DNA of 64,000 bases from positions 1 to 64,000 of the forward strand of contig JAJTWY010000010.1 of NCBI GenBank assembly GCA_021463165.1, read 5' to 3'. The stretch is from Pyrinomonadaceae bacterium (GTDB taxonomy: Bacteria > Acidobacteriota > Blastocatellia > Pyrinomonadales > Pyrinomonadaceae). The stretch's first letter is position 1; every line of letters begins with the position of its first letter. Shown one piece after another: positions 18,833-28,291 of this stretch. Made by a program: the position numbers and the translations under genes. The notes beneath the pieces were generated by a model. It had not been told where the DNA came from and ran no database searches. It was given only the letters and a program-made list of their open reading frames with translations.

Positions 18833-19681
18833 TTAACGCAGCTGGCAAATGTCCAAAACATTCATATCAGTGTAATCAAGGTTCTCGCCGCCCATCGCCC
18901 AGAGGAACGCGTAGTTCGAGGTTCCGACGCCCATGTGGATCGACCACGGCGGCGAGATCACCGCCTCGGAATCACCGATGACGATGTGCCGCATGTTGTC
19001 CGGCTGACCCATAAAATGCATGATCCGCTGTCCATTGGCGAGGTCAAAATAGAAGTATATTTCCGATCGCCGGTCATGCAGATGGGGCGGGCATGTGTTC
19101 CAAACGCTGCCGGGCTTTAGCACGGTTAGCCCCAACAATAGTTGAGACGATCTACAAACAGCCGGAACGACATACTGATAAACGGTGCGCTCGTTTGCCG
19201 TCTCTTTCGACCCCAATTCGAGCGGAACGGCCTTTTCGATAGAAATGTGTTTTACTTCAAACCTAGCATGTGCCGGCGTGGAAACGATATAGTATCGCGC
19301 CGGTGCTGAAGCCGCGTCCGACCTAAAGGTGACATTTTCAGTTCCCATCGGAACATATACGCCGTCTTTTGGCCCGATCTCAAAATTTTCGCCGTCAACA
19401 CTGATCGAGCCGGCGTTATCGCTCACGTTAATGGCGGCAAGTTCGCGGCGTTCAAGAAAAGGCTTGCCTATTGCCGAGGCAGGTTCCGCTTGAACAGGAA
19501 GCGAGATCGGCGATGCGGTAGGAACAACGCCGCCGATGACCATTCGTTCGAAATGTGTATAGCTGAGCCGGAGCTCACCGTCGGCAAAAAGATCGTCCGC
19601 CAGATAAAGGTCCCGGAGGTCGTCGTTTTTGGCGAAATCGACCGAGTCGGGGTGAGTTGCGTAGTAAGTTTTCTGAAACAT
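18833..19681 (-). CDS. kduI: 5-dehydro-4-deoxy-D-glucuronate isomerase
   Basis: A 282-residue cupin that converts 4-deoxy-L-threo-5-hexosulose uronate (DKI) to 2,5-diketo-3-deoxygluconate. Metal ligands are visible as His-x-His and Glu in [15 protein letters not shown] and a further His in [15 protein letters not shown]. The length matches E. coli KduI (278). The ATG at 19681 ([12 protein letters not shown]) is the family start; an in-frame extension to 19948 lies over the neighbouring lyase gene and is rejected. It sits seven bases after the lyase gene. Confidence 0.95.
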   Translation of the reverse strand: MFQKTYYATHPDSVDFAKNDDLRDLYLADDLFADGELRLSYTHFERMVIGGVVPTASPISLPVQAEPASAIGKPFLERRELAAINVSDNAGSISVDGENFEIGPKDGVYVPMGTENVTFRSDAASAPARYYIVSTPAHARFEVKHISIEKAVPLELGSKETANERTVYQYVVPAVCRSSQLLLGLTVLKPGSVWNTCPPHLHDRRSEIYFYFDLANGQRIMHFMGQPDNMRHIVIGDSEAVISPPWSIHMGVGTSNYAFLWAMGGENLDYTDMNVLDICQLR

Positions 19682-19688
19682 AAATAGG

Positions 19689-20873
19689 TCAATAGGTGAG
19701 AAGCGAGAACGCTCCTTTTCCATGGATCGACGCGAGCTTGTCGGCCAGGCGAGAATGATCCGGGTTGCCGAACTTCCGGGCGGCGATACGCAAGATCGCG
19801 ATCGAATTGCTGAACTTTCTCTCTTTGATCTGCTTATACGGCCATACCTTTTCGTCGCGGAGATAGGGAAGCTCCCACAAAAAAGCCTTTCGGATACCGC
19901 GTCCGTCGATCTCGAAATTCCAAAGATCAACACCGAGATGCTCGGCAAGGCGAGCGATCGTGAAAAAGCCCAAGAGATTCATATTCGTGTAATCCCAACT
20001 CAGCGTTCGCGCAAGTTCATGCGGCTGATGGCCGTCGGGTTCGATCTGGGATCTGATCCGCGCTCTGCTGGTTTCGATCTGCTTTCTCGCCAGATCCTTC
20101 TGGCCAGTATAGATGGCATACGACAGGATCTGAACATCGTAATACGTACCATGGTTGTTCGGCGCGTCCGCTTCATCGATACCCAGCGGACTCGTCGTCA
20201 TCCACTTCAAGAATTCGGCAAACCATCGTTTGAGCCGATCCTGATCGGCCTTTGTCCAGGAACCGCTCCGTTCGAGCAGCGTGGCCGCATCGATCACGCG
20301 ATACAGATCACGGGTTTCGATCAGTCCGATACCGCGCCCGGAACTGATCCCGGGGATGCCCTGACCGAAGTTCAGATTCGGGTTTTGCCGGGTTTTGGGG
20401 TCAAGAAACCAAGTCCTTATCAACGCCGAGGAGTGCTTGGCATACTTTTCGTCGCCGATAAAAAAATATGCAAGAGCCAGCGTCTCACTGTCCCCGACCA
20501 TGTCATCCATCGCTGCGGCATCGCTCAACGTCTTGATCTCAGGATTCTGTTCGCCGTCGCGGCGAATATATGGCAAGCCTTTCGGTTTTGAAGGGTCGGG
20601 CCACCAGTACGGCCCCTGGCTCATATAGTCGTGCTTGTCTCCGCTCGGCGGAACCTGCGTTTTGTCGATCACCGAATAGAGTCTTCCGGCCGCGACGAGT
20701 TGGTCGGCTTTTTTTCGAAGATCCTTAACCGAAGGTTCAAGGCGGGCCTCATGATCCCGGACCGCATTTCTGTTGCGTTCAAGTGCCTCGGTGCTCAACA
20801 CGAGCAGCTGCGCGTTCGCGACCGCCGCAAGGCCAAGTGAAAACGCCAAAATGTATATGGCTCGATAGTTCAC
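19689..20873 (-). CDS. Secreted alginate-lyase-superfamily enzyme (PL5/PL38-like)
   Basis: A 394-residue secreted (alpha/alpha)-barrel (signal ends AVANAQ) of Pfam PF05426. Characteristic elements are [20 protein letters not shown] near residue 90, and [10 protein letters not shown], which contains the Asn-His pair used in catalysis. The YWWPDP block is shared with PL38-type enzymes acting on glucuronate polymers, as well as with alginate lyases. It would release unsaturated uronates for KdgF, KduI and KduD. The exact polymer is unknown. Confidence 0.85.
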   Translation of the reverse strand: MNYRAIYILAFSLGLAAVANAQLLVLSTEALERNRNAVRDHEARLEPSVKDLRKKADQLVAAGRLYSVIDKTQVPPSGDKHDYMSQGPYWWPDPSKPKGLPYIRRDGEQNPEIKTLSDAAAMDDMVGDSETLALAYFFIGDEKYAKHSSALIRTWFLDPKTRQNPNLNFGQGIPGISSGRGIGLIETRDLYRVIDAATLLERSGSWTKADQDRLKRWFAEFLKWMTTSPLGIDEADAPNNHGTYYDVQILSYAIYTGQKDLARKQIETSRARIRSQIEPDGHQPHELARTLSWDYTNMNLLGFFTIARLAEHLGVDLWNFEIDGRGIRKAFLWELPYLRDEKVWPYKQIKERKFSNSIAILRIAARKFGNPDHSRLADKLASIHGKGAFSLLTY

Positions 20874-20879
20874 GATCTA

Positions 20880-21233
20880 CTAACGCAAAAAATCCTCGCG
20901 TATCGGCGAAAAGATGTCGATCAGGACGACCTCTTCATCCATCATTGTTGCTCCATGGCGGTTATTCGGCGGGAAGTGCAGTACATCGCCGGGACCAACG
21001 ATCTTCTCAATACCGTCTATAAAGAAACGGACACGGCCTTTGACAACAAGTGTCATCTGCTCGTGCGGGTGCGTGTGTTCCGGCGTGACCAGAAACGGTT
21101 CGAACGTGAACCGACAGATCATGACGTTTTTGCCAACGACCATTTGTCGCTTGATCCCGGGCGAAGGCTCACTGACAGGGATCCGGGTCCAATCAGTCAC
21201 GAGTGCCGATAGTTGAACATCATTTGCGATCAT
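20880..21233 (-). CDS. kdgF: Cupin, KdgF-like uronate linearisation protein
   Basis: A 117-residue single-domain cupin. Metal-binding motif 1 is EHTHPHEQMTLVVKG and motif 2 is GPGDVLHFPPNNRHG, as in KdgF. KdgF catalyses opening of 4,5-unsaturated uronate to the linear ketonized form, the substrate of KduI. Its position between two lyase-type genes and one gene before kduI supports the call, although short cupins are easily over-assigned. Confidence 0.8.
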   Translation of the reverse strand: MIANDVQLSALVTDWTRIPVSEPSPGIKRQMVVGKNVMICRFTFEPFLVTPEHTHPHEQMTLVVKGRVRFFIDGIEKIVGPGDVLHFPPNNRHGATMMDEEVVLIDIFSPIREDFLR

Positions 21234-21263
21234 AGAAATTAGTCTGTTTATCCTGTCGTTCGA

Positions 21264-23174
21264 TCACCTCGGCTCGACCGATATTTCCCAACTGAACTTG
21301 TTTCCGGCCCGGAGCAGAAGGCCATTTTGTTCGTCCACCAAATGGATCGGGATGGCCCCCAGAACACCTTTTCCAAGTCTACCGTCACCCGGCGTGAAAA
21401 TCCGAATATTGTTCCGATTACTAGACCTAAAGGTGACTATGGTCACGCCGTCCGGACCGCTGAGCTCAAATGTGCGGATCCCCGCACTCTCATTGATCTG
21501 CGTCACCGAGGTCGCGGTCGAAGGGAATGAAAAATGCCATTTCGTGATCTCAATATCGCGGTCGGCCGTGATCGTCTCGCGACGGATCAGGCAACCGCTC
21601 TCGATACGCCACTCGACATCGCTCCTTAGCCCGTTGGAAAATCGTTCACCGGACTTGCTGCCAAGTTGGGCCCATTTTGCGGTCGAAACCCGCAGCGAAC
21701 GTCCATCGGGCCCCGGCGATATCGTATCTGCTCCGTCCGAAGCGGCGTAGGTCTTTCCGTTACCGAGGGTCAGGAAAGGCACGAATGCCGGATAAACCTC
21801 CTCGACCGGTGCTGAAAAGCCGGCAAGGCCGAATGGCGACGGCAGGTAATCGGCGATCGCGGGCTTTGTGCCCACAGTGATCGGCAACGCGAATCTGAGT
21901 TTTCCTTCACGAAAGAGCCAAACACCTTCCTGCCTATCACTTCCTTTCGCAAAAAACTCGAAACGCGCGACGTTCGGAAGATCCGGTTTTGAGGGGAAGC
22001 TGTCGACGCTTTCCTTTTCAAGCGCTCGAACAAACTCATTACCGGCCAGTATCATCTTTCCAAATGCCGTGCCGGTTTGCTGCCATTCGCGGCTGGGATT
22101 GATGTACGAGTAGTTGCCTCGGCCGTAGGAAAATACGGCAAACATATGTGTCGAGTCGTTGTAGTCCTTTCGTATCCAACGCCAAGCTTGCTCGAATAAT
22201 GCGGCAAGTTCCGGAAGAGGGGCCGGCCGAAATTCAGGATATTTCGCGAGGTATGCGACTATCTCCAAGGTATCCAGGTAACTGACCAAGCCCTGACTTC
22301 GGCCCCAGTTATAGCCGTATCCTTCAGGCGAGACCAGATCCCACCAGAGCTTCATTTGACGTTTTATCGAAGGCTTAAGCCTCTCCTTGATATCCTCGCG
22401 GCCCGCAATGTCGGCAGCATCCCAGCAAAAACGGACATATTCGTTCGAATAGCGGTCATAACGGCCGGTCGGGGGATTGTCGTCGGCGTAGATCGCGCCG
22501 TCGAGAAACTGTTTGGCGGCGCGCTCAACAACCGAATCGACAAGTTTTCGATCCTTCAGAACACCCATCTGGAAACTCATTGCGGCAACACGGGCTGCAA
22601 CGCCGAGATAGTTATCGGGCAGGTTGATGACCTGTAGCTTTTCGACATCATAGAATCGTGCGGGATCGAGCAAAGCGCGCCATTCCTTCTTCTCGCTCTC
22701 GTTCATGCTCGACCAGACGGCATTTTTCGAGAGGTCGGTGCCGTAATGTCTCAATGCCAGGGTCGAATAGAGCTGCGAGAATGCCTTGCCCCCATTCCGA
22801 GCCTCGATCAAACCGATCTCGGCGATGGCCCTTGCCGTATCTTTGCCTGCGATCGTGTGGCTGCCGCCGATGTCTGCCTGTGCTGCGAGAGCACGCGCAA
22901 AACTTCCCCAAGAAAACTCACCGACCGTTAGAGCCGAAAAGACCCGTTCCGGCGGGGGCTGCAGGGTTCGGATATTCCCAAAATGAGCGGCGATCTCCTT
23001 TGTCAGAAACTCCCGCATTTCCGCTTTCAGAATCGCCGCAGAGATCGATCCATTGTCCGTGCGTGTTTGAGCTACGACTTGGTCAGCCCGAGAAAAAGCG
23101 CATACAGCGACGATGAGAAAGATGATCTGAACCCGGCGAAACGCCTTAGCTTCGGACATGGTCAGGTTTTGCAA
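21264..23174 (-). CDS. Secreted helical-toroid protein, probable polysaccharide-degrading enzyme, unassigned
   Basis: A 636-residue protein with an N-terminal signal/anchor (QIIFLIVAVCAFSRADQVVAQ). Residues ~50-380 are helical and rich in aromatic turns (LPDNYLGVAARVAAMSF, DRYSNEYVRFCWDAA, GYGYNWGRSQG). The remainder is a beta-sandwich ending WEISVEP. This two-part build is that of toroid-fold lyases of the heparinase II/III kind, but I do not see the family's signature motifs, so no family is assigned. Its place directly after the TonB receptor suggests it is a main endo-acting or debranching enzyme of the operon. An ATG at 23159 is an alternative start. Confidence 0.65.
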   Translation of the reverse strand: MQNLTMSEAKAFRRVQIIFLIVAVCAFSRADQVVAQTRTDNGSISAAILKAEMREFLTKEIAAHFGNIRTLQPPPERVFSALTVGEFSWGSFARALAAQADIGGSHTIAGKDTARAIAEIGLIEARNGGKAFSQLYSTLALRHYGTDLSKNAVWSSMNESEKKEWRALLDPARFYDVEKLQVINLPDNYLGVAARVAAMSFQMGVLKDRKLVDSVVERAAKQFLDGAIYADDNPPTGRYDRYSNEYVRFCWDAADIAGREDIKERLKPSIKRQMKLWWDLVSPEGYGYNWGRSQGLVSYLDTLEIVAYLAKYPEFRPAPLPELAALFEQAWRWIRKDYNDSTHMFAVFSYGRGNYSYINPSREWQQTGTAFGKMILAGNEFVRALEKESVDSFPSKPDLPNVARFEFFAKGSDRQEGVWLFREGKLRFALPITVGTKPAIADYLPSPFGLAGFSAPVEEVYPAFVPFLTLGNGKTYAASDGADTISPGPDGRSLRVSTAKWAQLGSKSGERFSNGLRSDVEWRIESGCLIRRETITADRDIEITKWHFSFPSTATSVTQINESAGIRTFELSGPDGVTIVTFRSSNRNNIRIFTPGDGRLGKGVLGAIPIHLVDEQNGLLLRAGNKFSWEISVEPR

Positions 23175-23241
23175 TGAAATATAAGTGGAGTTCGACCAAG
23201 CCTAGATGGGGCCGGGTCGAACCCGTTTCGAAAACTCTGTC

Positions 23242-26200
23242 TTAAAACGTCAGACGTACACCCAACTGGATGATCCGCATCGCCTTGGCGCTGCTTATGC
23301 TTCCAAAGGTCGAACTTGTCGACGGCGTCGCCGGAACTGAGGCATTGGGGGTGTCGTAGTTCACATTATTCAGGATGTTGGTTCCTTCCGCGCGAAAACG
23401 AAGCTTGATGCGCTCGCCTAGCCTGAAGTCCCGCGAGAGTGCCAGATCAATAACACTAAAGCCCGGCCCGTGAAGCAGGTTTCGCGGCGAAGTTCCATCA
23501 ACCGGTGCCCCTGTAACGGCTAAATTCCTGGCAAAAGCGGCAGTGTTAAACCAACGAGCCGCAGTCCGATTTGCCAGATATGGGTCGCCGACCAATCGCG
23601 CCCGATCCGTACCCGTAACGCCGTCAAGATTGGCATCAACACCACCATTAGTTATCGTAAAGGGCCTTCCGGTGCGGATCTTAACGATCGGGGAAATGCT
23701 CCAACCGTTGAGAATGCCTTTCGCAACACGATTGCTCCCATTGTAGAAATCAGGTTGAAAATTGAAGCTCATACTGAAGACGTGACGCTGGTCGGTATCG
23801 GCCTTACCCTTCTCGGCGAGCAAGTCGTAGTAATTCTGCGCCAATCCCTGGGTCGTATTGTTATGGAGTTGGACGGAACTCAGCGTTTCGCTAAGCGTGT
23901 AAAACCCATTGAAACTAAAGAGTTTGTTAAACCGCATCGCACCGGTGAGCTGCAATCCGGTGTAATCCGCGGTCTGATCCGAATCCAAGACGGTGACCGC
24001 ACCGAATGCCCCATTGGGGCGCCTTGCCTGAACATTATTGGTTGCCGGAATGGGGGTCGTAGTGTTTAATGGGGCGTTCACATCGCGCCCGAATGGCAAT
24101 CTACGCGACATCGCCCTTATCAATGCCGCTCCCACGGTTAATTGATTTGTGATCTGACGCTGAATTGAGACGTTCATCTGCACGGTGCGCGGAAATTCGA
24201 AATCCGGAGCAACGGCAAAAAAACCACCGCCGTTGGTAAATTGCCCGGTGTATGGGAAAGGAATGCCGCCAACGTAATTGGCGTAAGGATTCACCAGTGT
24301 CTGTCCAGATCCATTTCGGTTGCGATTGGTAAAGTTCAATCTTGTGGATGCCGGCTGGAAGTTTGTCATCGTATTCCATTCGTTACCCGAGATGCTGCCG
24401 TAGAATACCCCGATCGCGGCGCGGACCGACGTCTTGCCGTCGCCTAATGGATCGAAGGCAAATCCGAGGCGAGGCGAAAGGTTGCCGTACCTTACAGGGA
24501 TCGCGCCGCGTTCAACGCCCGGATCACCAACAAACAAGGCCCCCAAGGGAGCCATCGGATTCACCGTTGACCGTTGTCCCGGCACGTAGTTCGTCCACCG
24601 ATCCAACGGGTCGGTCGGCGGCGTTTGAACGTCCCATCGGATGCCCATATTCAGGTTCAACCTTCGAGTGACGCGGTAATCATCCTGCAGAAATACCGCA
24701 GAATACCATGTATTCGTGTAGCCTGTGACCGGAGCATCTTGGGTCGACGCACTTGGAATACCAAGTAGAAAATCTGCGAAAGCATTTCCAGTAGCGGTGC
24801 CATTGAAGGCGAATACCCCGTAATTGTTGAGTAGGGTTTCCTGAATGTCCTTGTTTAACGTCAACTCCCCGCCGATCTTGAGCGAGTGGTTTCCTTTGGT
24901 CCAGCTGAATACATCACGGACGGAATAAAGGTTTGTACCCGCCGTCGGCCCGCCGATAGCATTTGACAAGGTGAAGAAGCCGCTGATCGTGATCTGCGGA
25001 AGTGAACCGACTCCTTGCGTGCGAAATGACGAGCCAAGATCTTCGAGAGTTGTGCCCGGGGTGTTCAACCGCCCGCCGAAACTGCGGGTATAGGTTACCC
25101 AAAACTGGTTGATCTTTTCAGGTGAGATGATCCATACGTCGCTCAAATTCACATTGGATTGGCGCCATTTGAAAACTTGCGTAGCCCACGGAAGGTTACC
25201 GCTGCCGGGAAAGAAGGTTTGATCGCCCCAGTTTGTAAAATAAGTGAAACTTAGGCGATGCGGTACATTCAGCTGGTGATCGATCTTGACCAAAATTTCG
25301 TCTGTATTGACTGGCAGCGGCACGTTCGCTTGATAGCCGGGCGAACCGTTGGCGTTGGTGAAATTAGATTGGGGGATGTAGTCGTTGAGGATCCGTACCG
25401 CGACCGGGTCAAACCGACTCGCGGGAATGATGCCGCCTGCGAAAAACGTTCCGTTTGCGAGGGAAGTTCCCGTGGTGGGATCCTTCGGTCGGGATGAGGC
25501 CGACAGTGCGCTGAAATCGCCGGCGCGGAAAGCGGCTGATGGCAGAGTCGACCCTGACAGGAACGTGCTCGTGTTTTGACGAAGCCCCGAGTAGGTTCCA
25601 AAGAAGAACGTTCGGTCCGAGATGATCGGGCCACCAAATGAGCCGCCGAACTGATTGCGTTTATAGGGAGCCTTCTCAAGCACCGAATTCCATTCATTAG
25701 CGTTGAGCGCGTCGTTTCGCAGATACTCGTAAACCGAACCATTGAACTTGTTCGTGCCGGACTTAGTGATGATGTTTATGATCCCACTGGCGAATCGGCC
25801 ATACTCGGCGCCGTAGGCATTGGTAGTGACCTTGAATTCCCGAACGGCCTCGGGATTTGGGGCAACGTTCCCGGTATTACGGAGGTTTGTCATATTGGTG
25901 CCGCCGTCGAGAAAATAGTTCACCGATCCGGTACCGCCGTCCGTTCCACCGTTGATCAGCGTTCGCTGCTCGGGGAAGCCCAAGGTGCTTTGGAGATTTC
26001 CTTGTGCGGTATTCGAAATACCGGCGTTGTTTGACTGCACACCCGGAGTTAGATCCAGCAAGGCAAAAACATTGCGTTCAACCAGCGGCAGATTTTCTAT
26101 CTCCTGTGTTTGGATCGTCCTGCCGAGTTCGGCGCTGCTGGTGTTTACCTCGGGCGGGGTCGTGGAAATGGTCACCTCTTCATTGACGCCGCCTACCTCT

Positions 26201-26574
26201 AGGGCAATGTCCGAACGGACCGTTTCGTTGACCGTCAATACGATGCCGCCTTGTCTGGCCTTCTTAAATCCCGCGCTGGCGGTTACTTCGATCGCATAAT
26301 TACCGACCGGCAGAAGTTCGATCCGATAGAAGCCATCCTCGCCCGAAACCACTGTCCTGGCCAACCCGGTGTCGAGGTTCCTGGCGGTAACGCTGGCTGC
26401 CGGTACCGGCGATCCACTTGGGTCGGTAATCGTGCCGACGATCGTAGCTGTCGTGACCTGTGCTCCGGCCGCCGCGGTAAATAAAAGAAGGACCGAAAAG
26501 ATGCAGATCGCCAACGAGAGATGGTGGCATATTGTCGGTACGATGCTAGCAAAGTGTGAACCTGTGCGTTTCAT
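23242..26574 (-). CDS. TonB-dependent outer-membrane receptor with carboxypeptidase-regulatory-like domain
   Basis: About 1,110 residues. After a signal peptide ending AAAGAQ comes a CarboxypepD_reg-like domain (TIVGTITDPSGSPVPAASVTARN). A plug domain follows, then a very large beta-barrel ending in LGVRLTF with a terminal phenylalanine. This Oar/SusC-related type is the standard TonB receptor of acidobacteria, usually for oligosaccharides. The start at 26574 (MKRTGSH) is chosen because minus-strand AAGGAG lies just upstream; the open frame continues to 26643. It follows the ROK regulator by 72 bases and leads the polysaccharide operon. Confidence 0.93.
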   Translation of the reverse strand: MKRTGSHFASIVPTICHHLSLAICIFSVLLLFTAAAGAQVTTATIVGTITDPSGSPVPAASVTARNLDTGLARTVVSGEDGFYRIELLPVGNYAIEVTASAGFKKARQGGIVLTVNETVRSDIALEVGGVNEEVTISTTPPEVNTSSAELGRTIQTQEIENLPLVERNVFALLDLTPGVQSNNAGISNTAQGNLQSTLGFPEQRTLINGGTDGGTGSVNYFLDGGTNMTNLRNTGNVAPNPEAVREFKVTTNAYGAEYGRFASGIINIITKSGTNKFNGSVYEYLRNDALNANEWNSVLEKAPYKRNQFGGSFGGPIISDRTFFFGTYSGLRQNTSTFLSGSTLPSAAFRAGDFSALSASSRPKDPTTGTSLANGTFFAGGIIPASRFDPVAVRILNDYIPQSNFTNANGSPGYQANVPLPVNTDEILVKIDHQLNVPHRLSFTYFTNWGDQTFFPGSGNLPWATQVFKWRQSNVNLSDVWIISPEKINQFWVTYTRSFGGRLNTPGTTLEDLGSSFRTQGVGSLPQITISGFFTLSNAIGGPTAGTNLYSVRDVFSWTKGNHSLKIGGELTLNKDIQETLLNNYGVFAFNGTATGNAFADFLLGIPSASTQDAPVTGYTNTWYSAVFLQDDYRVTRRLNLNMGIRWDVQTPPTDPLDRWTNYVPGQRSTVNPMAPLGALFVGDPGVERGAIPVRYGNLSPRLGFAFDPLGDGKTSVRAAIGVFYGSISGNEWNTMTNFQPASTRLNFTNRNRNGSGQTLVNPYANYVGGIPFPYTGQFTNGGGFFAVAPDFEFPRTVQMNVSIQRQITNQLTVGAALIRAMSRRLPFGRDVNAPLNTTTPIPATNNVQARRPNGAFGAVTVLDSDQTADYTGLQLTGAMRFNKLFSFNGFYTLSETLSSVQLHNNTTQGLAQNYYDLLAEKGKADTDQRHVFSMSFNFQPDFYNGSNRVAKGILNGWSISPIVKIRTGRPFTITNGGVDANLDGVTGTDRARLVGDPYLANRTAARWFNTAAFARNLAVTGAPVDGTSPRNLLHGPGFSVIDLALSRDFRLGERIKLRFRAEGTNILNNVNYDTPNASVPATPSTSSTFGSISSAKAMRIIQLGVRLTF

Positions 26575-26646
26575 TTTTATTTCTCCTTGCTTTTTAGAAA
26601 CTCGGCCGCCAGGGCTAGTCGGCGGCAACCTCCGATTTGTCAAAAA

Positions 26647-27873
26647 CTAAGCGACCTTTGGGGCGGCAAATGCCGGCGCAGTTATCAGTGCTGCTGCACC
26701 CTTGAGACGCGGGAATTCGATCGCCGGAACGATGCGTATCGATGCTTCGCCCAATTCGGAGCTCAGCGTACGCTCCTTGATCGCATCTTTCACCGTGGAC
26801 TCGAGCAGGTCCCAGGCTTCTGTGATCTCGCCGCCAATGTAAATCCGCGACGGGTCGATCACGTTGATGATCGACGCGAGGCCGAGCCCCAGATAACGGG
26901 CGGTCGATTGAAGTGCGGCCAGGGCCTTGCCGTCATTTGCACGGGCCTTCGCGATGAGGCTTTCGATGGTGCACTCCGACCGTTCGACCGGAACTGGCCG
27001 TCGATCAGCAACGCTTGAGCCGAAGTATCGCGAGATGGTCGCAATATTTGAGATATAGGCCTCCCAGCATCCATTTGCCCCACAGGCGCACGGCGGGCCA
27101 TCAATACTTAGGGGGACATGACCAAACTCGCCGGCGGTGTTGTGTCTCCCGCGGACGAGTTCGCCGTTGACCACGATACCGACCCCAACGCCATCCGAGA
27201 CACTAACGAAGACGATATCGTTCAACGCCGTGCCGTCACCGCGAACTGACCAAATTTGCGAGAGAGCACACGCCTTTCCCGAGTTTTCGAGGTGGATCTC
27301 GATGTCGCCAAACTCCTGCTTCATCAGGTCGAGCAGTTCGACGTTGCGCCAGCGGAGCGTCGGCGAATGGATGACTGTGCCGTTCCTAAGATCGAGCATT
27401 CCCGGGACCACAACGCCGATCCCTCCGCAAGATGTGCTATCGAGCGTTCCGCCCAGTGCTTTTCGAACCTGCCATGCAAGCGAGCGGACAAATTCGGATG
27501 GGTCAGGCTTCATAGGGAATGAGATGACGTCGCCGACCTGTCTGCCGGTCGAATCGGTCAACATAAGGAACGCTTTTGTCTTGCGCACGTCGATAGCCAC
27601 CGCAAGGCTCTCACGCGAGTTCAGAAACAACGATGTCGGCTTTCTGCCGCGTCCATTCGATTCGTTTTGTTCCTCTTCACGGACAAGCCCCTCCTCAAGC
27701 AGTTCGTTGACAAGCAGGGTCACATTCGCACGATTCGTCTCCATCAATCTGGAGAGATCTGCCCTCGAGACCGGTTGATGTGTACGGATCAGTGTCAATG
27801 CGATCTGTCGGTTGATCTCACGCGAGGTTCCCCGCCGCGCCAGCTTAAAATCTCTCGGGTTGATCTTCCTCAT
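26647..27873 (-). CDS. ROK-family transcriptional repressor
   Basis: A 408-residue protein with an N-terminal winged helix (residues ~15-75) and a sugar-kinase-like ROK domain. The ROK zinc motif CACGANGCWEAY and GEFGHVPL are present. ROK repressors (NagC, XylR, Mlc) release DNA on binding a sugar or its phosphate. It is the first gene of the minus-strand uronate operon and has a perfect inverted repeat two bases upstream of its start, so it probably represses itself and, by read-through, the whole operon. The ligand is presumably a degradation intermediate. Confidence 0.92.
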   Translation of the reverse strand: MRKINPRDFKLARRGTSREINRQIALTLIRTHQPVSRADLSRLMETNRANVTLLVNELLEEGLVREEEQNESNGRGRKPTSLFLNSRESLAVAIDVRKTKAFLMLTDSTGRQVGDVISFPMKPDPSEFVRSLAWQVRKALGGTLDSTSCGGIGVVVPGMLDLRNGTVIHSPTLRWRNVELLDLMKQEFGDIEIHLENSGKACALSQIWSVRGDGTALNDIVFVSVSDGVGVGIVVNGELVRGRHNTAGEFGHVPLSIDGPPCACGANGCWEAYISNIATISRYFGSSVADRRPVPVERSECTIESLIAKARANDGKALAALQSTARYLGLGLASIINVIDPSRIYIGGEITEAWDLLESTVKDAIKERTLSSELGEASIRIVPAIEFPRLKGAAALITAPAFAAPKVA

Positions 27874-27874
27874 A

Positions 27875-27893
27875 TTGTTAAAAGACTTAACAA
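27875..27893. promoter_or_regulatory. Inverted repeat at the ROK gene start, probable operator
   Basis: The arms TTGTTAA (27875-27881) and TTAACAA (27887-27893) are perfect and separated by five bases. Related ROK repressors such as Bacillus XylR bind similar TTGTT/AACAA palindromes. It abuts the start codon at 27873, where binding would block initiation. Confidence 0.7.
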
Positions 27894-28212
27894 AATAGAT
27901 CCGGAAAATAATAGGTGTGACCTAGCTGGATCATACCAGCCGGTGCCGGACAGCCCTCTATTGATTAGGGGGCGGCACACATGATCAAGTGAAAACTAAT
28001 TTGATGCTCGTCAATTTGTTAGAACATTTGACATATTACACGAATTTGAAGGCTCGTCAAGCCTCTTTTCTAACTTTTTACTGAGCCAAGGAAATAACCG
28101 GACAGCGCGGGTCGGCGAAGCCAGGCGGTAAGTATTGCGGATCAGGCCATTTAAGCGAGATCGGGCCGATCTGGCTTTCTGAATGGCCTTTTGCATAGAA
28201 ATTCCCGGATTC
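27894..28212. other. Intergenic region with a nested stem-loop, no gene seen
   Basis: This divergent region separates the uronate operon from the nitrate operon. No supported gene is seen. At 28145-28188 the arms GGCCATT and AATGGCC enclose a second palindrome, AGATCGG-G-CCGATCT (28058-based numbering does not apply; it lies at 28158-28172), and a short T-run follows. It looks like a Rho-independent terminator pointing towards the nitrate operon and may insulate its promoter. Confidence 0.5.
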
Positions 28213-28255
28213 TATGATCCAGGTCATATTTTGGGGTGGCTGGACGCCATATGAT
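28213..28255 (+). promoter_or_regulatory. Crp/Fnr-type operator and promoter of the nitrate operon
   Basis: TATGATCCAGGTCATA at 28213-28228 is a dyad with five-base arms TATGA/TCATA. A -10-like TATGAT lies at 28250-28255, giving a start near 28262. The operator centre (28220.5) is then about 41.5 bases upstream, the class II position for activation by Crp/Fnr proteins. There is no good -35 box, as expected for an activator-dependent promoter. The same motif recurs at three more sites in the neighbourhood. Confidence 0.75.
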
Positions 28256-28291
28256 TCGCTCGGAAACGCAATTTATGTGACGGCGAATGTT

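Noticed and set aside
18833-19948. An extended KduI of 371 residues
   Set aside because: The extra 89 residues lie over the preceding lyase gene and do not match KduI, which starts [10 protein letters not shown] at 19681.
28214-28291. ATG at 28214 as start of the GltD-like gene
   Set aside because: It lies inside the Crp/Fnr-type dyad and before the predicted transcription start. The conserved N-terminus begins at MSPLNVHVPG (28292).
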